Positions 8,588 through 18,989 are shown, counted from the first letter of the stretch. The stretch is DNA of 62,133 nt from Cytobacillus purgationiresistens (GCF_030813235.1 NZ_JAUSUB010000031.1:1-62133), one strand, 5' to 3'. The notes: generated by a model from the sequence alone, not told the origin. Numbers and translations: made by a program.

Positions 8588-10354
8588 ATGAACTGGATAT
8601 TTCACAAGTATGGATGGTTCTTAAAAAGTATTTTAGCAATAGAGGTTTTAGTTATATCTTTGATGATATTTGAGAATGCAATAATAATATACATACCTTT
8701 CATTTTAGGAAACATACTTGACTCTATTTTAAACGGAACTCTCACTACAAATTCATTAAAATTAGAGACAACAAAAATTATTACTTTATCCTTTATTTTA
8801 TTTTTAATTAGTTTTATTTGGGGTAAGTACTTATTCAGGAATTCTATATTACTTGAAAAGCTTCTAAAGGGGAAATTCAATAAATTTGTATTATCACGTG
8901 ATTTACACTTTTTTAATAAAAATAAAAGTGGAGATCTTTTGACAAATTTAAACAATGATACACAATCAATAAGCCATATAATGGGTGAAGGGATATTAAG
9001 TGTCAATAACATTATGATAACCACACCTATGTATATATTTGCAATGATTTATTTTGTGGATTGGCGATTAACATTGGTTTCACTTATTCCACTACCACTC
9101 ATTGCTATATCAATACATTATCTAGGAAAGTTAATCAATAAAAGAGCATCCAGCATGTTTCAATCCTTTGGTAAAATGAATAACCACATTGTAGACAGTA
9201 TTACCGGCATGAAGGTAATCCGCTCTACTGTTAATGAGGAAAAGAATATTGATGCTTTCCGCCATGTTTCATATGAAGTCGCTAAAGAGAACAAAAAATT
9301 ATCTTTAATAAACGCTATGTTTTGGCCATCTATTTCAATTATTATGGGTGTTAGCCTTGCGATTAGTTTAATCTATGGGACTTATCTTATTATAAACGGC
9401 ACAATAACTATTGGCGAATTAGTTACATTTACATTTTATCAGGCACAATTGTCTTTTCCTATGTTCGCTTTTGGTTCATTAGTGAACACATTACAAAGTG
9501 CGAAGGCTTCCGATGATAGAATGGACCAAGTCTATCAACAATCTTATAATAACGAAAATGATAATAAAGAAATAAGAAACCTAAACCAAGTTCAAAGTAT
9601 CAATTTCAATAATCTCACCTTTAACTACCCATCAAACAATACTACGGTACTTAAGGACATTAGTTTTAAGATTTTAGAAGGAGACATGATAGGTATTGTA
9701 GGTAAAACAGGCTCTGGAAAGTCTACTTTATTACAACTTTTGTTAAAAAGTTATTCCGATCCTGCTAATAATATTTTAGTTTCTGGTATACCAATTAATG
9801 AAATTCCCATATCCAATTATTTAGAGTTAATCGGATATGTCCCTCAAGACCATATTCTTTTTTCCGGGTCCATAGAAGATAACTTGAAATATGCCAATGG
9901 TAAAGCAAATCAAGAGGAATTAATAAGTGTGCTAAAACTGGTATGCCTATGGGACGAAATTATGTTTATGGACCAAGGCCTTCGAACTCTAATTGGAGAA
10001 AGAGGTACGAAGCTTTCAGGAGGACAGCAACAAAGGCTTTCAATTGCTAGAGCATTGCTAAAAGATCCAGAGCTCTTATTGTTAGATGATCCACTATCTG
10101 CAGTTGATATTCACACAGCTGAACAAATTATTAATAATTTGAAGAAATATAGACAAGGAAAAACCACCATTCTATGTACTCACAGAATGGAAATATTAGA
10201 AGATGCGGACAAGATATTTGTTTTAGACAACGGGGAAATCATAGAAAAAGGATCACATTTAGAATTATTAAATCAAGAAGGTTGGTACATGCAGCAATAT
10301 ATGAAACAGAAATTACAAAATAAATTATTAAACTTCGAAGATAAGGAGTTTTAA
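8588..10354 (+). CDS. ABC exporter half-transporter with degenerate ATPase site (YheI/BmrC-like)
   Basis: This is a fused permease-ATPase of 588 residues: six membrane segments in about 1-310, then the nucleotide-binding domain with GKTGSGKST (Walker A), LSGGQQQRLSIARALL (signature) and LLLLDDP (Walker B). The residue after the Walker B Asp is Asp, not the catalytic Glu, as in the degenerate half of heterodimeric exporters such as BmrCD/LmrCD. Length is close to B. subtilis YheI (about 585). The partner gene starts 2 bp downstream. Likely role: export of, or self-protection against, the product of region A (inference from position). Confidence 0.85.
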   Translation: MNWIFHKYGWFLKSILAIEVLVISLMIFENAIIIYIPFILGNILDSILNGTLTTNSLKLETTKIITLSFILFLISFIWGKYLFRNSILLEKLLKGKFNKFVLSRDLHFFNKNKSGDLLTNLNNDTQSISHIMGEGILSVNNIMITTPMYIFAMIYFVDWRLTLVSLIPLPLIAISIHYLGKLINKRASSMFQSFGKMNNHIVDSITGMKVIRSTVNEEKNIDAFRHVSYEVAKENKKLSLINAMFWPSISIIMGVSLAISLIYGTYLIINGTITIGELVTFTFYQAQLSFPMFAFGSLVNTLQSAKASDDRMDQVYQQSYNNENDNKEIRNLNQVQSINFNNLTFNYPSNNTTVLKDISFKILEGDMIGIVGKTGSGKSTLLQLLLKSYSDPANNILVSGIPINEIPISNYLELIGYVPQDHILFSGSIEDNLKYANGKANQEELISVLKLVCLWDEIMFMDQGLRTLIGERGTKLSGGQQQRLSIARALLKDPELLLLDDPLSAVDIHTAEQIINNLKKYRQGKTTILCTHRMEILEDADKIFVLDNGEIIEKGSHLELLNQEGWYMQQYMKQKLQNKLLNFEDKEF

Positions 10355-10356
10355 TA

Positions 10357-12321
10357 GTGACTAATTTGAAGACCATCAATATTTTGTATAATTATGCAAC
10401 GATGTATAAGAAAAAATTCATTTTAGCTTTTCTTATTCTGATATTATCCACTGTCTGTGTAATAAGTGGTCCCGTAATTATCAAGAAAATCATAGATGAT
10501 CACATAAATGGTGTCATGAACTATTCTTGGTATATGTCTAATTCAAACGAAAACTTAACCACAAAAAACATACAGTACAATGAATATTTTTTCATAAGAG
10601 AAGATTGGGTCGATTCACCAAATAGCTCATGGGAAAAAGTTGATATACAAAAAATAGATAACCAATATTCAGTTACCAATAATGGTTCGCAATTATATTC
10701 AATTGATACTATTCACCCCTTCTATTCATACGAGTATAAACCTATTGGAATACTATTAGGAATATTTTTATTGTTAATTCTTTTAGGTAACCTTTTAAAA
10801 GTTCTGCAAGAGTATTATTTTAATACAACAGCTATTGATGCTGTGAGAAGAATAAGGCTAGATTTATTTAAAAAAATTCACAATACACCTATAAAATTTA
10901 TAGATCAAACTACTAGTGGTCAACTTATAACTCAAGTATCACATGATACTGAAGAAATAAAACGCCTATATATTAATTTTATTTCTACTTATGTTGTAAA
11001 TATTGTAACTTTAATAGGAATATTCATTTTTATGTTTATACTTGATGTCAAACTAGCTTTGTTTGCTCTATTTTTACTCCCATTCTACTTTTTTGCAGGA
11101 TTTTTACATGTAAAATACTCAAAAAGATTTGTTACTGAAGTGAGAATTAAAGTCGCTGAAATTAATACCCTATTTAAAGAAATAGTTAGTGGGATATCTA
11201 TTATTAAAGCATTTAACAGTGAAAAGACATTCCAGGACCAATTTGCCAAATTAAACCAAGATAGATATATCTCTAATTTAAAACAAATCCAAGTAGAAAA
11301 ATTATCTGGATGGAATATCGTGGATTTACTTAAAACTTTATTCTTTGCTTTCATTATCTGGTATTTTGGAACAAAATATTTATCCACAGAAAATGTAATA
11401 TCAGTTGGAGTTATGTACGCATTTCTGGATTATATTAGCAGAATGGTTAATCCTATGGTAAGTATGCTAGAGCAACTATCAGAAGTACAACGAGCTGTAG
11501 TATCAGCTGATAAATCATTAGTTCTTTTAAACTATGAATCTGTTATTGATAATCCAGATTATCATAAACCTTTTCAAATGGGTTCTATAATATTTAAAAA
11601 TGTAAGCTTCTCTTATGACGATAAGCAAGATGTACTGAAACAAACCTCATTCGATATACAACCTGGAGAAACTGTAGCTATAGTAGGAAAAACAGGCTCA
11701 GGTAAGAGTACTATTATAAATTTATTATTAAAGTTCTATAAAGCGAATAGAGGGAATGTAACGATAGATGGGGTGGATATAAACGAGTATTCTACTCAGG
11801 AATTAAGAAAGAATATAGGTTATGTTTCACAAGACCCTCATATTTTCGCTGGAGACTTATTCTTTAATATAGGCCTATATAATCAGAATAATCATGATCA
11901 AATAATAACTGCTGCCAAAATCGTTGGTGCAGACAAATTTATAAGCGAAATGCCACTAGGATATCATACTGTACTATCTGAGAGAGGCTCAGAGTTATCA
12001 TCAGGTCAAAAACAATTAATAACTTTCGCTAGAGCAATAGTAAATAATCCATCTATATTAATTTTAGATGAAGCAACTGCGAAAATAGACTCCGAATCAG
12101 AGGAAGATATTAGTACAGCTCTTAATAAAATAGTATCAGGAAGGACTACTATTATTATTGCTCACAGGTTAAATACAATAAAAAATTCCGATAAAATCAT
12201 AGTGATGGATAATGGTCAAGTAGTTGAAGAGGGCAGGCATGAAGAATTAATAAATAAAAAAGAATACTATTATCGACTATACACCCTTCAAAAAATATCA
12301 AAGGAAGCTTTGGCAACATAA
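10357..12321 (+). CDS. ABC exporter half-transporter with catalytic Glu (YheH/BmrD-like)
   Basis: This 654-residue half-transporter starts at GTG 10357 behind AAGGAG. Membrane segment 1 (about 18-38) is followed by an extracytoplasmic insertion of about 85 residues before segment 2, the hallmark of BmrD/LmrD-type subunits. The ATPase domain has GKTGSGKST, LSSGQKQLITFARAIV and SILILDEATAKID, with the canonical Glu. The signature LSSGQ deviates from LSGGQ, as expected for the subunit completing the partner's degenerate site. Together the two genes encode a heterodimeric multidrug-type exporter with one active ATP site. Confidence 0.87.
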   Translation: MTNLKTINILYNYATMYKKKFILAFLILILSTVCVISGPVIIKKIIDDHINGVMNYSWYMSNSNENLTTKNIQYNEYFFIREDWVDSPNSSWEKVDIQKIDNQYSVTNNGSQLYSIDTIHPFYSYEYKPIGILLGIFLLLILLGNLLKVLQEYYFNTTAIDAVRRIRLDLFKKIHNTPIKFIDQTTSGQLITQVSHDTEEIKRLYINFISTYVVNIVTLIGIFIFMFILDVKLALFALFLLPFYFFAGFLHVKYSKRFVTEVRIKVAEINTLFKEIVSGISIIKAFNSEKTFQDQFAKLNQDRYISNLKQIQVEKLSGWNIVDLLKTLFFAFIIWYFGTKYLSTENVISVGVMYAFLDYISRMVNPMVSMLEQLSEVQRAVVSADKSLVLLNYESVIDNPDYHKPFQMGSIIFKNVSFSYDDKQDVLKQTSFDIQPGETVAIVGKTGSGKSTIINLLLKFYKANRGNVTIDGVDINEYSTQELRKNIGYVSQDPHIFAGDLFFNIGLYNQNNHDQIITAAKIVGADKFISEMPLGYHTVLSERGSELSSGQKQLITFARAIVNNPSILILDEATAKIDSESEEDISTALNKIVSGRTTIIIAHRLNTIKNSDKIIVMDNGQVVEEGRHEELINKKEYYYRLYTLQKISKEALAT

Positions 12322-12373
12322 AAACGAACTTAGCGTTTAAGGTTGAAAAGTTATGATTTAAAATCATAGAACA

Positions 12374-13621
12374 AAAGGTCCTACTTTAATGTAGGGCCTT
12401 TTGCGATTTTCTTTGAAATTTACCTCAAATGAGCTAGGATAGACCTCTCCTAGCTACTATATTAGGCCATTTTTGGACCTTCCCATATCCAGTTGGCCAT
12501 CTTCTTCAAATTCATGGCAGCGAAAGTATGCATCGCCTGCATTTACAATTTTTTAAGTCCCCTTAAAGTTGTCCAACGCATACCATGCTTTTCTTTTGCA
12601 TCTGCGAATACACGCTTAATCGTGTATATGGTAATGCCGATGTTATTTCATTTTCAAATAAGTACTTCGTAATCGAAGGAGTTTTATAAGCTGCATCTGC
12701 CGCAAGAACTTCAGGTTTTCCTACTTTCTCAATTACCTTATCAACTAATGGTTCTAGGATATGACTGTCATGTGTGTTTCCAGGTGTTACAGTCGCGTCA
12801 AGCACAAATCCGTTACGTTCTGCGGCCGCATGGAAAGAATAGGCGAACTGTTTTGTACGTTCGTCTTTGATGTAGTAACCACACTTTGGATCCGTGGTGC
12901 TTTCCTTGATTTCCTTCGATTCTTCATTCTCAAACTTATCCGCAGGGAATGGTTTTTTTCCATGATCTTCAGGTCTTGATTGATTTCTTCTGAAGGCGTT
13001 CTTGATAAGCACGTGTTTCTTTGCTCACTACTTACTTTTCGAATTTATGTTTATTTGCACTCGCTTTCACATGCGTTGAATCGACAAAAACATGTTCTGC
13101 GCTAATCAGCTTCTTTTCAGTTGCCATTTTTAAAATGCGGTAAAAAATCTGTTCAAACAAGTCTGTATCCTTGAAACGATGCTCGTAATTTTTACCAAAG
13201 TCGAAAAGTGAAGTACTTCATCATGGAAGCCGTAGCCTAAAAACCAACGATAGGCCATATTTGTATCGATTTCTTCGATTGTTTTACGCATCATACGGAT
13301 ATCAAATGTATATCAAATGAAGGTCAGTTTAATCAAAATAACCGGATCAATACTTGTTCGACTACTTCTGAATACATATCTTTCACCAAATCATAAATGA
13401 AGGATAAATCAATCGCAACTCAATTTTGCGGACCAAATGGTTCGCTGGTACAAGTTGATCTAAAGCGATCATTTCAATTTGATCTCGTTGAATGGAATTA
13501 TGTTTCGAAAGCATGGTCATCACCTCAAGAGTTTCTTATTTCAGTTTAAATCAAAAAAGACAGTAGGCAACCCCAATTTTAATTGAGTTTGTCTACAGTC
13601 TGAAAGGACAGTAGGGCCTTT
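12374..13621 (-). mobile_element. IS1182-family insertion sequence, decayed
   Basis: The outer ends read AAAGG(T/C)CCTACT inward at about 12374 and 13621. Between them lies a transposase of the IS1182 type broken by frameshifts. The element separates the exporter genes from the biosynthetic operon that starts at 13716. Its left end doubles as a hairpin (AAAGGTCCTAC pairing with GTAGGGCCTTT, 12374-12403) that may terminate exporter transcription. Confidence 0.7.
12462..13514 (-). pseudogene. IS1182-family DDE transposase, frameshifted
   Basis: Pieces in different frames reconstruct one transposase: MLSKHNSIQRDQIEMIALDQ at the start (ATG 13514 behind GAGGTG), YRWFLGYGFHDE, VFVDSTHVKASANKHKFEK, YYIKDERTKQFAYSFHAA, DATVTPGNTHDS, then FADAKEKHGMRWTTLRG and MHTFAAMNLKKMANWIWEG before the stop at 12462. 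At least three frameshifts and an internal stop separate them. The longest open piece is 12563-13012. The protein is inactive. On the plus strand this region contains only shadows. Confidence 0.85.
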
Positions 13622-13658
13622 CATTAGTGAAAACCCCAATAAAAGCTGAGAAAAAATA

Positions 13659-13687
13659 TTGATATTTATTTAATCTTTAAATACATA
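13659..13687 (+). promoter_or_regulatory. Candidate promoter of the region A operon
   Basis: TTGATA at 13659-13664 and TACATA at 13682-13687 have a 17-bp spacing, just outside the IS end and 28 bp before the first start codon. The -10 matches the consensus at only four positions, so support is modest. Confidence 0.35.
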
Positions 13688-13715
13688 TCAAAACGAATGA
13701 TAAGGAGATAATAAA

Positions 13716-14834
13716 TTGAGTATATTGGATTCATTGACGAAAAAGGAGCTAAAAGATACAAATGAAGTAAAGGATAAAGTAAGAATACTCATAAACAAAG
13801 GGTATCATTTAATTACGTTTAAAAAATCTTTTAGTTGCGAGGAGTACTCAAATTTCTTGATGGAATTAGCGAGTATATGTTCTAATACTGCATTAAGTTT
13901 TAGTATGCATTTGTATACAGTAAGAGGATTATGGGATTTATTTAGTGTAGAACAACAAAAAAGATATGAACAAGAAATTAGAAAGGGAAGAATCTTTGGC
14001 TCCATTAATGACCCCAATGTATATTTTATAGATGAAAAAACAATTAATCCAAACGATTATCCAGTCATTGTAACGAAAACTCAAACTGGATACTTATTAA
14101 ATGGAATTAAACACTTCGTTTCCTTAGAACCATTAGTTACACATATTCCAGTCTATGGTTTATTAATAGACGAAGAGACAGACACTAAAAAGATAGGTAT
14201 TTTTATAATAGATAAGAACTCTAACGGAGTAAGTACTATAAATAACTGGGATAGTATCTCAATGCCTGATACAGACAGTAACTCAATAGAACTTAAAAAT
14301 GTAAAAGTTCCAATTAACCAATCTATAGTTACAAAAACCAATATTTTCAGTAATACCACTTGGTTAAGTCATTTATATAAGTTATCATTGTCCTCAGTTT
14401 ATTTAGGGATGGCGAAGGAGATTATTTTAGAGTTGACGAAAGTGAAAAATAAAAAAGTTCCTCACACTAATAGATCATTAGCTTTTTTTCCGGGAATACA
14501 ATTTAGCATTGCTGAAATTCTAATTTGTTATGAAACAGCTTATTCGATTTTAGAAAAATATTATCGCATTTTGGATAATCCAGAGAGTAACAACCAATTA
14601 AAAAATAGAATTGGATTAATTACTAAAATTAATGTGAGTAAATCAGTTGAAGAAATTATAAACAAGGCAATGAAAATTCATGGAGTAAAAAGTTTATCTC
14701 TCAGTAACCATCTTTCGAAACACTATAAAGATATTAAAGCATCTATTTTCCATGCTCCACAACAAGACTTAATTTATGAAATGTTAGCTAAAGATTTTCT
14801 TGGTATCCTAGGCACAAAAAATCGGTGGCTATAA
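13716..14834 (+). CDS. Acyl-CoA dehydrogenase-like flavoprotein
   Basis: The 372-residue protein has the acyl-CoA dehydrogenase fold order: N-terminal helices with ALSFSMHLYTVRGLWDL, the middle beta domain (GRIFGSINDPNVYF, GYLLNGIKHFVSLEP) and the C-terminal helical domain ending MIHGVKSLS...DIKASIFHAPQQDLIYE-like. It starts at TTG 13716 behind AAGGAG. The usual catalytic Glu near the C-terminus cannot be placed with confidence. In NRPS gene sets such enzymes oxidise amino-acyl groups on carrier proteins (prolyl to pyrrolyl, or alpha,beta-desaturation). It is the first gene of an operon whose next member starts 13 bp after its stop. Substrate unknown. Confidence 0.75.
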   Translation: MSILDSLTKKELKDTNEVKDKVRILINKGYHLITFKKSFSCEEYSNFLMELASICSNTALSFSMHLYTVRGLWDLFSVEQQKRYEQEIRKGRIFGSINDPNVYFIDEKTINPNDYPVIVTKTQTGYLLNGIKHFVSLEPLVTHIPVYGLLIDEETDTKKIGIFIIDKNSNGVSTINNWDSISMPDTDSNSIELKNVKVPINQSIVTKTNIFSNTTWLSHLYKLSLSSVYLGMAKEIILELTKVKNKKVPHTNRSLAFFPGIQFSIAEILICYETAYSILEKYYRILDNPESNNQLKNRIGLITKINVSKSVEEIINKAMKIHGVKSLSLSNHLSKHYKDIKASIFHAPQQDLIYEMLAKDFLGILGTKNRWL

Positions 14835-14847
14835 GTGAGGAGATTTT

Positions 14848-15792
14848 ATGAAACTTATCAATATGGAACCGGTACAAGACAAACGTCACCATTGTTATGA
14901 GGCAGTGCAAGTTACTATTGCTAAGTGGTGGAATCTGGAGTATTATCTGCTTTATTCTAAAAGTTGGGGGTTTGAGCATGTAAAGTTCAATCATATTCAT
15001 CCTGAATTACTTGGAAATCGAATATACAATGGAAGTCAAAATGTTCTTGATGTTGAGTTGCAAATTGGTATGAAAATAGAGCAAGTAAATACTAACAATT
15101 TTTCTCAGTTAAAAGAACTAATAACATCAGAAGTCAAAAAAGGAGCACCTTCTATTATTAATATGGATGCATTTTTTTGTCCGTTTCATCCTGTATATCA
15201 AAAACAACATTTATCACATGACTTTATTATATTAGGAATTGAAGACAATGTTCTTACATGTCTAGATCCAAAGTTTCATCTCCACCATAAAAAAATCAAC
15301 CTGAATTTTCTAGAAGGTAAAGATGTAACTGTATCAACAGTTAAAAAGTCTAATGTTTCACAATGCAATTACACGCAATTGATAAAAGCGTCTCTAAATC
15401 AGCAAATAGAAAAGAAAATATCTACATTTGAATCTATTAAAAATTTTGCTTATGAAGTAAGAGATGGAATTAATATTAAAGATGAACTGGATGGTTTTCC
15501 ACTTAATACAGCACCACTTATTTTTCAACTCTCAAATACTCAGTACAACCGAGAAAAATTCTCTATCTTCCTCACATATACAAACAGTAAAGTCAACAAT
15601 CCTTATATAGAGGCGGCAATTAATATTACAAACCAGGTTGCAAATGATTGGAAAACAGTTGAACATTTGATTTTAAAATCAGCTTTTCAAAAGAATCCAC
15701 AAAATTTATTTAATCGTATAAGCGATTATCTATTTTCCATTTATGAAAATGAAAATAGATTATTTTCAACTCTAAGTAAATATGTTAGATAA
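14848..15792 (+). CDS. BtrH-like papain-fold acyltransferase/peptidase homologue (first copy)
   Basis: The 314-residue protein resembles BtrH, the butirosin enzyme that moves an acyl group from a carrier protein to an amine. The N-terminal domain shows HHCYEAV with Cys16, then LSHDFIILGI with His124 and LTCLDPKF with Asp140, in the order and spacing of a C39/papain-like Cys-His-Asp triad. The C-terminal 150 residues are helical. It is preceded by GAGGAG and lies 13 bp after the dehydrogenase. A second protein with the same layout closes the operon (19683-20672). I infer acyl transfer or off-loading from the carrier protein, replacing the missing condensation and thioesterase domains. The superfamily also contains peptidases. 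Confidence 0.65.
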   Translation: MKLINMEPVQDKRHHCYEAVQVTIAKWWNLEYYLLYSKSWGFEHVKFNHIHPELLGNRIYNGSQNVLDVELQIGMKIEQVNTNNFSQLKELITSEVKKGAPSIINMDAFFCPFHPVYQKQHLSHDFIILGIEDNVLTCLDPKFHLHHKKINLNFLEGKDVTVSTVKKSNVSQCNYTQLIKASLNQQIEKKISTFESIKNFAYEVRDGINIKDELDGFPLNTAPLIFQLSNTQYNREKFSIFLTYTNSKVNNPYIEAAINITNQVANDWKTVEHLILKSAFQKNPQNLFNRISDYLFSIYENENRLFSTLSKYVR

Positions 15793-15803
15793 GGGGAATT
15801 TCA

Positions 15804-17285
15804 ATGAATTCATTTAATGATATAATTACTCAATTTAATAGAATCCTCAAATATAACAGTGGAAGAATAGCAGTAAAATATAAGAACACTCATTTCACTT
15901 TCCAAGAAATTGAAGATCAAAGTAACCAGATAGCTCATTATTTAATCAGCAAAGGGATAACCTCCGAACATGTTATAGGCATGCTATTGGAAAGATCAGA
16001 CAAATTGATTATAACAATGTTAGGCATCTTAAAATCAGGAGCTGCTTTTCTTCCATTGGACCAACAATTTCCAAGTGACAGAATAAAGTATATGGTGATG
16101 GATAGTAATGCCACGCTCATTATGACAGAAAGGCGAGAGTTTAATGTATCTATATCATTAGAAAATACTCCTTTAATTAATTTGGAAGACATTGGATTGA
16201 AATCCTTTCCTACGTACAGACCACCTATATCCATTCAACCGCATGATCTAGCTTATATAATTTACACCTCGGGTACCACTGGAAAACCCAAAGGAGTTCT
16301 AATTGAACATAAATCCCTTGCAAATCTAATTGATGGTGTTAATAAAAAAGTAAAACTGGAAAAATATAAATCTATATTATTTTTAACATCTATTTCATTC
16401 GATATCTTTATAGTAGAAACAATAGTACCTTTGTGTTACGGACTCTCCATAATAATTGCACATAATGCAGCTTTTCTAAATATTAGGATATTAAATCAAT
16501 TACTAAAGGAGAACAATGTTGACGTAATACAAGTAACCCCATCAAGGCTTAGACAACTGTTGAACTCACCAATAGATATGGATAGTTTATCAATCATTAA
16601 ACTTATCCTTGTAGGTGGAGAAATGCTTCCGAAGGAGATCGTAAGAAGTCTACAAAAACGTTCAAATTGTGATATTTATAACATGTATGGGCCTACAGAA
16701 ACAACAGTATGGTCAAGTGTTAAAAAAGTTTCTAATGCAGAGAATATCACCATAGGAAATCCTATTACAAACACAAGTATCGTAGTACTAGATGAAGATT
16801 ATCATCAAGTAGATATTGGTGTTCCTGGGGAAATCTATATTTTAGGAGATGGATTAAGTAGAGGGTATGTTTCAAAAGACGAAACATCAAAAAAATTCAT
16901 CAGATTACCTAATGGAAAGAGAGCTTATAAAACTGGAGATTTAGGTACTTTAATGCAAAGCCATGAAATACAAGTTTTAGGAAGATTGGATGACCAGGTT
17001 AAAATAAAAGGTTGTACGGTAAACTTAAGTGAAGTGGAATCAATACTTCATGAAATAGACTATATTCAAGAAGTTGTTGTCATTGATAAAGAAGATGAAT
17101 ATGGTAATAACCAACTTTTAGCTTTCTATACCTCCTCTATTACAATAACAAAAGAAGTTAAACAATATTTAGCTAAAAAACTCCCATATTACATGATACC
17201 TAAATCATTTATAAAAATTAATAAGCTACCAATGACTAGAAATGGGAAAGTTTCTAGGGAAGAATTAAGAAGGGAAATTAAATGA
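15804..17285 (+). CDS. Stand-alone NRPS adenylation domain, copy 1
   Basis: This complete 493-residue adenylation domain activates an amino acid as its adenylate and loads a carrier protein. Core motifs are intact: YTSGTTGKPKGV (A3), FDIFIVE (A4), NMYGPTETTVW (A5), YKTGDL (A7), GRLDDQVKIKG (A8) and the C-terminal NGKV with the catalytic Lys. No C, PCP or TE domain is attached. Aligned to GrsA from memory, the pocket reads D-I-V-Q-I-V-M-V-W-K, which most resembles glycine-type codes, but this is weak. Its stop overlaps the start of copy 2 (ATGA), so the two are translationally coupled. The two copies look like a tandem duplication. Confidence 0.9.
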   Translation: MNSFNDIITQFNRILKYNSGRIAVKYKNTHFTFQEIEDQSNQIAHYLISKGITSEHVIGMLLERSDKLIITMLGILKSGAAFLPLDQQFPSDRIKYMVMDSNATLIMTERREFNVSISLENTPLINLEDIGLKSFPTYRPPISIQPHDLAYIIYTSGTTGKPKGVLIEHKSLANLIDGVNKKVKLEKYKSILFLTSISFDIFIVETIVPLCYGLSIIIAHNAAFLNIRILNQLLKENNVDVIQVTPSRLRQLLNSPIDMDSLSIIKLILVGGEMLPKEIVRSLQKRSNCDIYNMYGPTETTVWSSVKKVSNAENITIGNPITNTSIVVLDEDYHQVDIGVPGEIYILGDGLSRGYVSKDETSKKFIRLPNGKRAYKTGDLGTLMQSHEIQVLGRLDDQVKIKGCTVNLSEVESILHEIDYIQEVVVIDKEDEYGNNQLLAFYTSSITITKEVKQYLAKKLPYYMIPKSFIKINKLPMTRNGKVSREELRREIK

Positions 17286-18757
17286 TTAATAATCATCAGA
17301 GTATATTGACGTTAATAGAGAATTTACCAAAAAAAGATAAATTCCAGATTGCAGTAAATGACAAAGGCAAATTATTTACTTACCATGATTTAGAAGATCA
17401 TAGTAATCGATTAGCAGAATACATTAGGAATTTAAACTTTCCTAAAGAGGCAGTTGTAGGCGTATGCATGGAAAGGTCATACGGATTTATTGTAGCAATC
17501 CTTGGAATAATGAAAGCTGGGGCAGCTTTTCTACCAATTGATACTTCTTTGCCTACAACCAGGATTAACTTTATGTTAAATGATAGTAATGCCCAATTAA
17601 TAATAACAGCAAGTGAAGATTTTAATTCCAAAACTAAAAATGTTTCTATTCATCAATTTTTAGCTCCTGTTTCAACACCGATTTCTACTGTGTTACCCAC
17701 CATAAAAAATGATCAACTCTCGTATATTATTTATACTTCCGGAACTACCGGAATGCCCAAAGGAGTACAGGTAGAACATAAATCTTTGTTGAATTTAGTA
17801 ATTGGGTTAAAGGAAAGAATAGATTTTTCTTTTTATAAAAACATAATGTTTCTTACTAGTATCTCCTTTGATATTTTTATTGTCGAAGCCTTATTACCAC
17901 TTTCACTTGGATTAACGATTGTAATTGGTCAAGATTCATTAAAACAAAATCCTAGACTCCTAAACCGATTTCTACAAAAAAAATCCATTGATATTGTTCA
18001 GTTAACCCCGTCTCAATTATCTCAAATTCTAACTGATAAGAAGATTCCACTAGGACTCAGCCAAGTAAAAATACTTCTAATTGGTGGAGAACCATTAAGT
18101 ATTGAATTAAAAAATATGCTAAATAAAATAACCAATGCGAAAATTTATAATATGTATGGACCTACTGAAGCAACGGTTTGGTGTACTACTAAGGAATTAA
18201 CGAAAGACGGTCCTATTAATATAGGGAAACCAATACAAAATACTACAATTAAAATACTTCAAAATAATAATAAAGAAAATGAGGAATCAATAGGAGAAAT
18301 ATGCATTTTAGGTGATTGCTTAAGTAGAGGATAAACTTCAAAAGTAGAAACAATTAAACGATTTGGTACTCTAAAATCTGGAGAAAAGTGTTATAAAACT
18401 GGAGATTTAGGTTATTGGAAAGATGGTGAACTTTATATTATTGGAAGAAATGACTCTCAAATAAAAATACGTGGTCATAGAATTGAATTAGGTGAAATCC
18501 GTGAAGTCCTTTTAAAGCATAAGTCGATCAATAATGCAACTGTTTGTACAATGAAAATTAAGGGAGTCTCTAGAATAATTGGATTTTATGAGATGAAAAG
18601 TTTGAAAAAGAAGCCAAAATTACACACTTACTTAAAGAAAAGCTTGCCTAGTTATATGATTCCTATGGAAATTGTAATGATCACAAAAATCCCATTAACC
18701 ATTGGAGGGAAAATTGATGTGAATAAACTAAAGGAGGATTATTTAAATGGAAAATAG
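17282..18757 (+). pseudogene. Stand-alone NRPS adenylation domain, copy 2, with an in-frame stop
   Basis: The same frame encodes a full-length (491-codon) adenylation domain, but codon 351 is TAA (18332-18334), in LSRG-stop-TSK where copy 1 has LSRGYVSK. A single change of a Tyr codon explains it. Motifs before the stop: YTSGTTGMPKGV, FDIFIVE, NMYGPTEATVW. After it: YKTGDLGYW, GRNDSQIKIRGHRIELGE and IGGKI with Lys. Without the C-terminal subdomain the enzyme cannot load a carrier. The pocket reads D-I-V-Q-L-I-M-V-W-K, close to copy 1. The rest of the frame is undamaged, so the mutation is recent, a sequencing error, or suppressed by readthrough. Confidence 0.88.
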
Positions 18758-18989
18758 ATTAATTGAAATACTCAAAAAAATTTCTGGTTACAATGGAACG
18801 ATTGATCCAGAGGAAGATTTAGATTCTTACGGATACGATTCTTTATTGTTTATGCAGTTAATTGTGCAAGTTGAGACTGAATACGGAATCGAATTTGATG
18901 ACGAAGAACTACTAATAGAAAACTTTATGACATTAAATAGAATTAATACACTTCTCATAAAAAAAGGGATTGAGGAGCCTGGTAAGTAA
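18747..18989 (+). CDS. Free-standing peptidyl/acyl carrier protein
   Basis: This 80-residue carrier protein has the phosphopantetheine attachment Ser in YGYDSLLFMQL and the four-helix pattern of PCP/ACP domains. AAAGGAGG stands upstream of ATG 18747, and the gene overlaps the end of adenylation copy 2 by 11 bp. It is the only carrier in this operon, so both adenylation domains, the dehydrogenase and the BtrH-like proteins presumably work on it. The Sfp-type PPTase at 27.1 kb could activate it. Confidence 0.85.
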   Translation: MENRLIEILKKISGYNGTIDPEEDLDSYGYDSLLFMQLIVQVETEYGIEFDDEELLIENFMTLNRINTLLIKKGIEEPGK

